Assembly: GCA_017990865.1 (NCBI GenBank)
Contig: JAGNNB010000169.1
Span: 1-6,700, forward strand
Source: Lysobacteraceae bacterium
GTDB taxonomy: Bacteria; Pseudomonadota; Gammaproteobacteria; Xanthomonadales; Xanthomonadaceae
Direction of reading: 5' to 3'
DNA: 6,700 nt
This document shows positions 6,310 to 6,700 of the stretch, piece by piece. The translations under genes and the position numbers were made by a program. The notes below the pieces were generated by a model. The model was not told the origin of the DNA. It saw nothing but the letters and a program-made list of their open reading frames with translations, and ran no database searches. Positions within the stretch are counted from its first letter, which is position 1; every line of letters begins with the position of its first letter.

Positions 6310-6398
6310 GTAGGGCGGAACCCGCGAAGCGGTTTCCGCCAACAACAACATCGCAGCATGAGCGAATGGCGGAAACGCCTTCGGCGGTTCCGCCCTAC
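6310..6398. repeat. Second GTAG REP type as an inverted pair (GTAGGGCGGAA class)
   Basis: Arms at 6310-6341 (GTAGGGCGGAACCCGCGAAG and on) and 6367-6398 (ending GGTTCCGCCCTAC) are inverted copies, 28 of 32 positions complementary. The four differences lie in the inner stem and pair up, so each arm keeps its own inner palindrome (CCGCGAAGCGG in the left, CGCCTTCGGCG in the right). A 25-nt spacer separates them. It is a typical BIME-like GTAG REP pair and differs in sequence from the B elements beside it. Confidence 0.8.
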
Positions 6399-6411
6399 AG
6401 CATCGCCGCCC

Positions 6412-6580
6412 GGGTAAGGCCGCAGGCCGCACCCGGGGCTACTCCAAACATCCCGATCACACGCATACGAACTACCCGCACGACCGATCGTAGGGTGGTG
6501 GTGAGCGCAGCGAACCCCACCATCGCCCAATGAAACATCGCGACGACTCGCAATCCCGGGTGCGGCCTGTGGCCTTACCC
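6412..6580. repeat. 169-bp repeat unit, copy 2, with 26-bp terminal inverted repeats
   Basis: The arms at 6412-6437 (GGGTAAGGCCGCAGGC...CACCCGGG) and 6555-6580 are inverted copies with 25 of 26 positions complementary. A GTAG palindrome sits inside at 6490-6522. It is the same length as copy 1 (5917-6085) and about 91% identical. Its last base is followed directly by the left end of an IS110-family element, whereas copy 1 continues into GGGCTAAAGACC. Confidence 0.8.
6490..6522 (+). repeat. GTAG REP palindrome, copy B3 inside unit 2
   Basis: It is identical over 33 bp to copy B1 at 5995-6027 and sits at the same offset within its 169-bp unit (79th base of both). The centre of the units is thus better conserved than the flanking inner sequence, which carries 11 of the roughly 15 differences. 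Confidence 0.75.
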
Positions 6581-6588
6581 AATGGAAT

Positions 6589-6664
6589 GGACTCCTCCCA
6601 CTGATACGGCATCTAGGTGCCAGACTGGAGGTTGTTACGACCAGTCACACAGCAGGAGGAGTCC
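6589..6664 (+). promoter_or_regulatory. Inverted repeat able to mask the transposase ribosome-binding site
   Basis: GGACTCCTCC (6589-6598) is the perfect complement of GGAGGAGTCC (6655-6664), which contains most of the transposase Shine-Dalgarno sequence AGGAGG (6654-6659). A transcript entering from outside the element would carry both arms and could hide the ribosome site; one starting after 6598 would not. Between them is a smaller ACTGG/CCAGT stem (6624-6628, 6641-6645). Confidence 0.5.
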
Positions 6665-6667
6665 GCC

Positions 6668-6700
6668 ATGAAGATTAGTCGAGTCGCGCTGGATTTGGCA
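6668..6700 (+). CDS. IS110-family transposase, first 11 codons (cut by window edge)
   Basis: The frame from the ATG at 6668 reads MKISRVALDLA to the window edge. IS110/IS1111 transposases commonly start this way (MKI-RVGLDLAKNVFQVHGVD-like), the aspartate of LDLA being the first acidic residue of the RuvC-like DEDD site. A strong ribosome site, AGGAGG at 6654-6659, stands 8 nt upstream. Only 11 residues are visible, so the family call rests on this short match, the sub-terminal inverted repeat and insertion into a REP-like repeat. Confidence 0.7.
   Translation, partial: MKISRVALDLA

Larger units (their letters stand above)
6581..6700 (+). mobile_element. IS110-family insertion sequence, left end (IS1111-type likely), cut by window edge
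   Basis: The element begins at about 6581, where repeat unit 2 ends abruptly. It has 87 bp of left non-coding end and then the start of a transposase gene. A 10-bp GGACTCCTCC at 6589-6598, a few bases from the edge, would be the sub-terminal left inverted repeat typical of the IS1111 subgroup. IS110-family recombinases use a DEDD active site and a bridge RNA from a non-coding end. In IS1111-type elements that RNA is encoded at the right end, which fits the short left end here. The exact boundary could shift by a few bases. Confidence 0.75.

Noticed and set aside
6159..6530. Minus-strand open frame of 123 codons in the repeat cluster
   Set aside because: It runs through REP elements on both sides, so its sequence is repeat-derived. 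The Arg/Ser-rich product has no motif.
5917..6580. CRISPR array
   Set aside because: Repeats are few, of both orientations, palindromic and unevenly spaced, with no unique equal-length spacers and no cas genes.

Overview
The window looks like a piece of chromosome from a GC-rich gammaproteobacterium of the Xanthomonadaceae/Lysobacteraceae type (Lysobacter-like). This is inferred from the high-GC coding regions, an outer-membrane TonB-dependent receptor with the LRGLG-RTLVLVNGRR plug signature, Hsp33 and MtgA homologues, and intergenic palindromes of the GTAG REP class. No rRNA, tRNA or CRISPR was seen.

Left part, minus strand (1-3038). From right to left there are three genes: hslO (redox-controlled chaperone Hsp33), a 282-residue exported protein with beta-rich, barrel-like sequence, and the N-terminal 289 residues of a TonB-dependent receptor that runs off the left edge. 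The last two look like a cell-envelope pair. Each is preceded by a similar AT-rich motif.

Middle, plus strand (3128-5515). mtgA (monofunctional peptidoglycan glycosyltransferase) diverges from hslO across an 89-bp gap. A 93-bp REP-type inverted repeat follows it. Next comes a membrane-anchored family 2 glycosyltransferase of the GtrB/ArnC/DPM1 type, whose 3' end overlaps a two-CBS-domain protein gene by 77 nt.

Right part (5523-6700). This is accessory DNA. A 131-codon orphan gene, visibly poorer in G+C than its neighbours, ends exactly at the edge of a repeat cluster. The cluster has two 169-bp units about 91% identical without indels. Each is bounded by 26-bp inverted repeats and carries a GTAG palindrome inside. 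Between the units lie an inverted copy of that palindrome and a second GTAG REP pair. The second unit stops at its last terminal-repeat base, where an IS110-family (probably IS1111-type) element begins; only its left end and the first 11 transposase codons are in the window. In that left end, a 10-bp inverted repeat pairs with the transposase ribosome-binding site, which suggests a block on translation from read-through transcripts.

The core genes are ordinary envelope and stress functions. The unusual content is the nested repeat and IS structure, the orphan gene beside it, and the long glycosyltransferase/CBS overlap.
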